A stretch of DNA of 24,528 nt from Chloroflexota bacterium (GTDB taxonomy: Bacteria; Chloroflexota; UBA6077; CF-72), in assembly GCA_019247135.1 (NCBI GenBank), contig JAFAPL010001033.1, positions 1-24,528 of the forward strand, written 5' to 3'. Made by a program: the position numbers and the translations under genes. Below are positions 22,850-24,528 of this stretch, piece by piece. Numbering within the stretch: the stretch's first letter is position 1; each line of letters opens with the position of its first letter. The notes under the pieces were generated by a model that was given only the letters and a program-made list of their open reading frames with translations, ran no database searches and was not told where the DNA came from.

Positions 22850-24528
22850 CTACTGCTGTGCAGGCTTCAGCTCCGTAAGCACCTTGAGAAAATGCTCCCA
22901 GTGCGCCGGCGGCTGGATGTAGTCGTTATCCTGCGTCGGCCAGTTCGTCCAGTACGTACCGTTGAACAAAAGGTACGACGGCGTCTGCACGAGCGGAATA
23001 TCCGGCAGCTCATCGGCCCAGATCGCCAGCGCCTGCTTGTACAGGTCCATGACGGCCGGATCACCGATGGCGAGCTGGCCCATCTGGTCCATCAGCGCTG
23101 AGTACTGGTCGTTCGACCAGCGGCCCGCGTTATTGGTGTTGTCGACGTACTCGGTGCCGGCCGTGCCGACCGGGTTGACCCACGACTTGTTGTAGCGGTT
23201 CATCCCAAACCACGGCTCGACCACGCTGCCGCAGCCGTCCCAGTCGGTGGCGGCCTCGAACTGGCCGCGTCCCGTCTGATCGCGGAAAGTGCCCCACTCG
23301 ATGAGTCGGAGGTTCGCGTCGATACCGACGGCCTGCAGCTGCTGCACGACCATACGGCCCCATGGCTCCATGAACGGCGGCGCGATCAGATCCATCGACA
23401 GAGTCTTGCCGTTCGCGTCGGCGTAGTGGCCGTCACCGCCCATCTTGTAGCCCTGGCCCTCGATCAGCTGATGGGCCTTGTCGAGGTTGAACTCACCAAC
23501 GCCGTTGCTGTTGAGGATCTCCTGGCCCGCGTCGATGTACGGCTGCATCGCTTTGTACGTCGGGAAAATGAAATTGGACGTGGCGCCGACGCCTTCGTTC
23601 ACGACGTTCACGATCTGCTGTCGATCCATCGCGTACGACAGGGCGTGCCGCATCTCCTTCCTGTCCCATGGGCTGACGGTCGTGTTCACCGTGAGCATGC
23701 GCGGGCACGGGTCCACCCAGCCCTGCTGGCCGTACGGAACCAGCTTCGGGTTCTGCGCCACGAGCGCGTTCAATTGGCTCGGAGTCTGCGGGCCCTCGAC
23801 GTCAGAGTCGTTGTTCGCGAGCATCTGGAGCTGAGTGCCGGTATCGCCAACCCACGGGCGGCGGATCTCGAGCGGAGCGGGCAGCGGGAACGCGCCAGTC
23901 TTTGCGCCCCACCAGTTGTCGTTGCGCTTGTAGTCGAACTCAGTGGACGAGAAACGCTCGACCACGTACGGCCCGCTGAAGATCGCGCCGGCACCGTTGT
24001 TCCAGGCGTACTTGAAGGTCACCGGATCCTGGCCCTGCCAGAGATGCCTCGGGACCGGCACGATCGCCTGCGACGTGGTGCCCGCCAGGTTCTCCATCAC
24101 AAACCGCGGGTTCGGGCCCGTCAGATTGAACTGAATGGTCCGGTCGTCGAGCGCCTGGACCGAGGCAACCCACTGCTTGACAGCGCCCGACCAGTTCAGC
24201 TGGGGCGCGTACTGCTGCAGCATCTGAATGGTGAAAACGACGTCGTCTGAGGTGAGCGGCTGACCGTCGCTCCACTCGGTGCCCGGCCGCAGCTTCACCG
24301 TCCACTGCGTCATGTCGGGGGTGTTCGTGTAACTCTCCGCTAACCAGCCGTCGATGTTGCCCGTCTCATAGTTCAACATGAACAGGGGCTCCATCAGGTT
24401 CTGGTTCATCCCCTGCAGGATGAACGTGCCAGGGATGTACGGGTTCCAGATGTCTGGAGCCGGGACATTGACGTTGGTCGTAACGATGAGCTGATCTTTA
24501 CGTGCGATCTGCTGGTCGTCAGGCGCCG
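22850..24528 (-). CDS. ABC importer substrate-binding protein, family 5 (OppA/DppA-like), N-terminus outside window
   Basis: The frame is open to the window end: upstream of the internal ATG at 24409 it continues QLIVTTNVNVPAPDIWNPYI, so the signal peptide and about the first 50 residues are missing. The remaining 559 residues or so show family 5 features: NLMEPLFMLNYETG, then LAESYTNTPDMTQWTVKLRP, GTEWSDGQPLTSDDVVFTIQ, and RKEMRHALSYAMDRQQIVNV. It should capture substrate outside the membrane for the OppBCDF-like proteins encoded further along the same strand. Many family 5 proteins bind peptides, but some bind cello-, xylo- or other oligosaccharides. The adjacent sugar-type oxidoreductases favour a carbohydrate (inference). 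The stop TAG lies 13 bases past the palindrome cluster. Confidence 0.94.
   Translation of the reverse strand, partial: APDDQQIARKDQLIVTTNVNVPAPDIWNPYIPGTFILQGMNQNLMEPLFMLNYETGNIDGWLAESYTNTPDMTQWTVKLRPGTEWSDGQPLTSDDVVFTIQMLQQYAPQLNWSGAVKQWVASVQALDDRTIQFNLTGPNPRFVMENLAGTTSQAIVPVPRHLWQGQDPVTFKYAWNNGAGAIFSGPYVVERFSSTEFDYKRNDNWWGAKTGAFPLPAPLEIRRPWVGDTGTQLQMLANNDSDVEGPQTPSQLNALVAQNPKLVPYGQQGWVDPCPRMLTVNTTVSPWDRKEMRHALSYAMDRQQIVNVVNEGVGATSNFIFPTYKAMQPYIDAGQEILNSNGVGEFNLDKAHQLIEGQGYKMGGDGHYADANGKTLSMDLIAPPFMEPWGRMVVQQLQAVGIDANLRLIEWGTFRDQTGRGQFEAATDWDGCGSVVEPWFGMNRYNKSWVNPVGTAGTEYVDNTNNAGRWSNDQYSALMDQMGQLAIGDPAVMDLYKQALAIWADELPDIPLVQTPSYLLFNGTYWTNWPTQDNDYIQPPAHWEHFLKVLTELKPAQQ

Noticed and set aside
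1..24528. tRNA, rRNA, riboswitch, insertion sequence or integrase
   Set aside because: No tRNA-like cloverleaf ends, ribosomal motifs, transposase or integrase reading frames were seen on either strand.

Overview
The window is GC-rich, densely packed bacterial DNA with many start/stop overlaps of 1-8 bases. It looks like an environmental bacterium. The very long Ala/Gln-rich adaptor lipoproteins, the Opp-type importer next to Gfo/Idh/MocA oxidoreductases, and several genes with a -10-like box but no Shine-Dalgarno just before the ATG would fit Chloroflexota or a related lineage. This placement is inference; no rRNA or other marker gene is present.

Bases 1-10380 are a surface-polysaccharide region. 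On the + strand lie the end of an asparagine-synthase-type amidotransferase, a family 2 and a family 4 glycosyltransferase, the wreck of a second family 2 glycosyltransferase, and an O-antigen ligase/polymerase-type membrane protein with a helical C-terminal tail. Next, on the - strand, is a secreted beta-helix (pectate-lyase-like) gene broken by several frameshifts. Back on the + strand are a Wzz/BY-kinase-like protein that has lost its Walker A lysine and a 737-residue adaptor lipoprotein, followed by a two-hairpin terminator. Two of these genes are decayed and one ATPase domain looks inactive, so the locus appears to be remodelling.

Bases 10467-16305 are one tight efflux operon behind a near-consensus sigma-70 promoter: MarR regulator, giant (828-residue) adaptor lipoprotein, short EmrA-like adaptor lacking the usual coiled-coil hairpin, 14-TM DHA2-type MFS exporter, and a second MarR regulator. 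The sequence suggests that the giant lipoprotein supplies the coiled-coil arm that the EmrA-like protein lacks.

Bases 16302-24528 hold a peptide/oligosaccharide (Opp/Dpp) ABC importer on the - strand: substrate-binding protein (N-terminus beyond the window), two permeases and two ATPases. Two Gfo/Idh/MocA oxidoreductase genes on the + strand lie between the binding protein and the permeases. This suggests uptake of a sugar, polyol or glycoside that is then oxidised. The convergent junction at 22749-22849 contains the most striking non-coding feature: three perfect 24-bp palindromes placed end to end without a gap, each centred on CATG.
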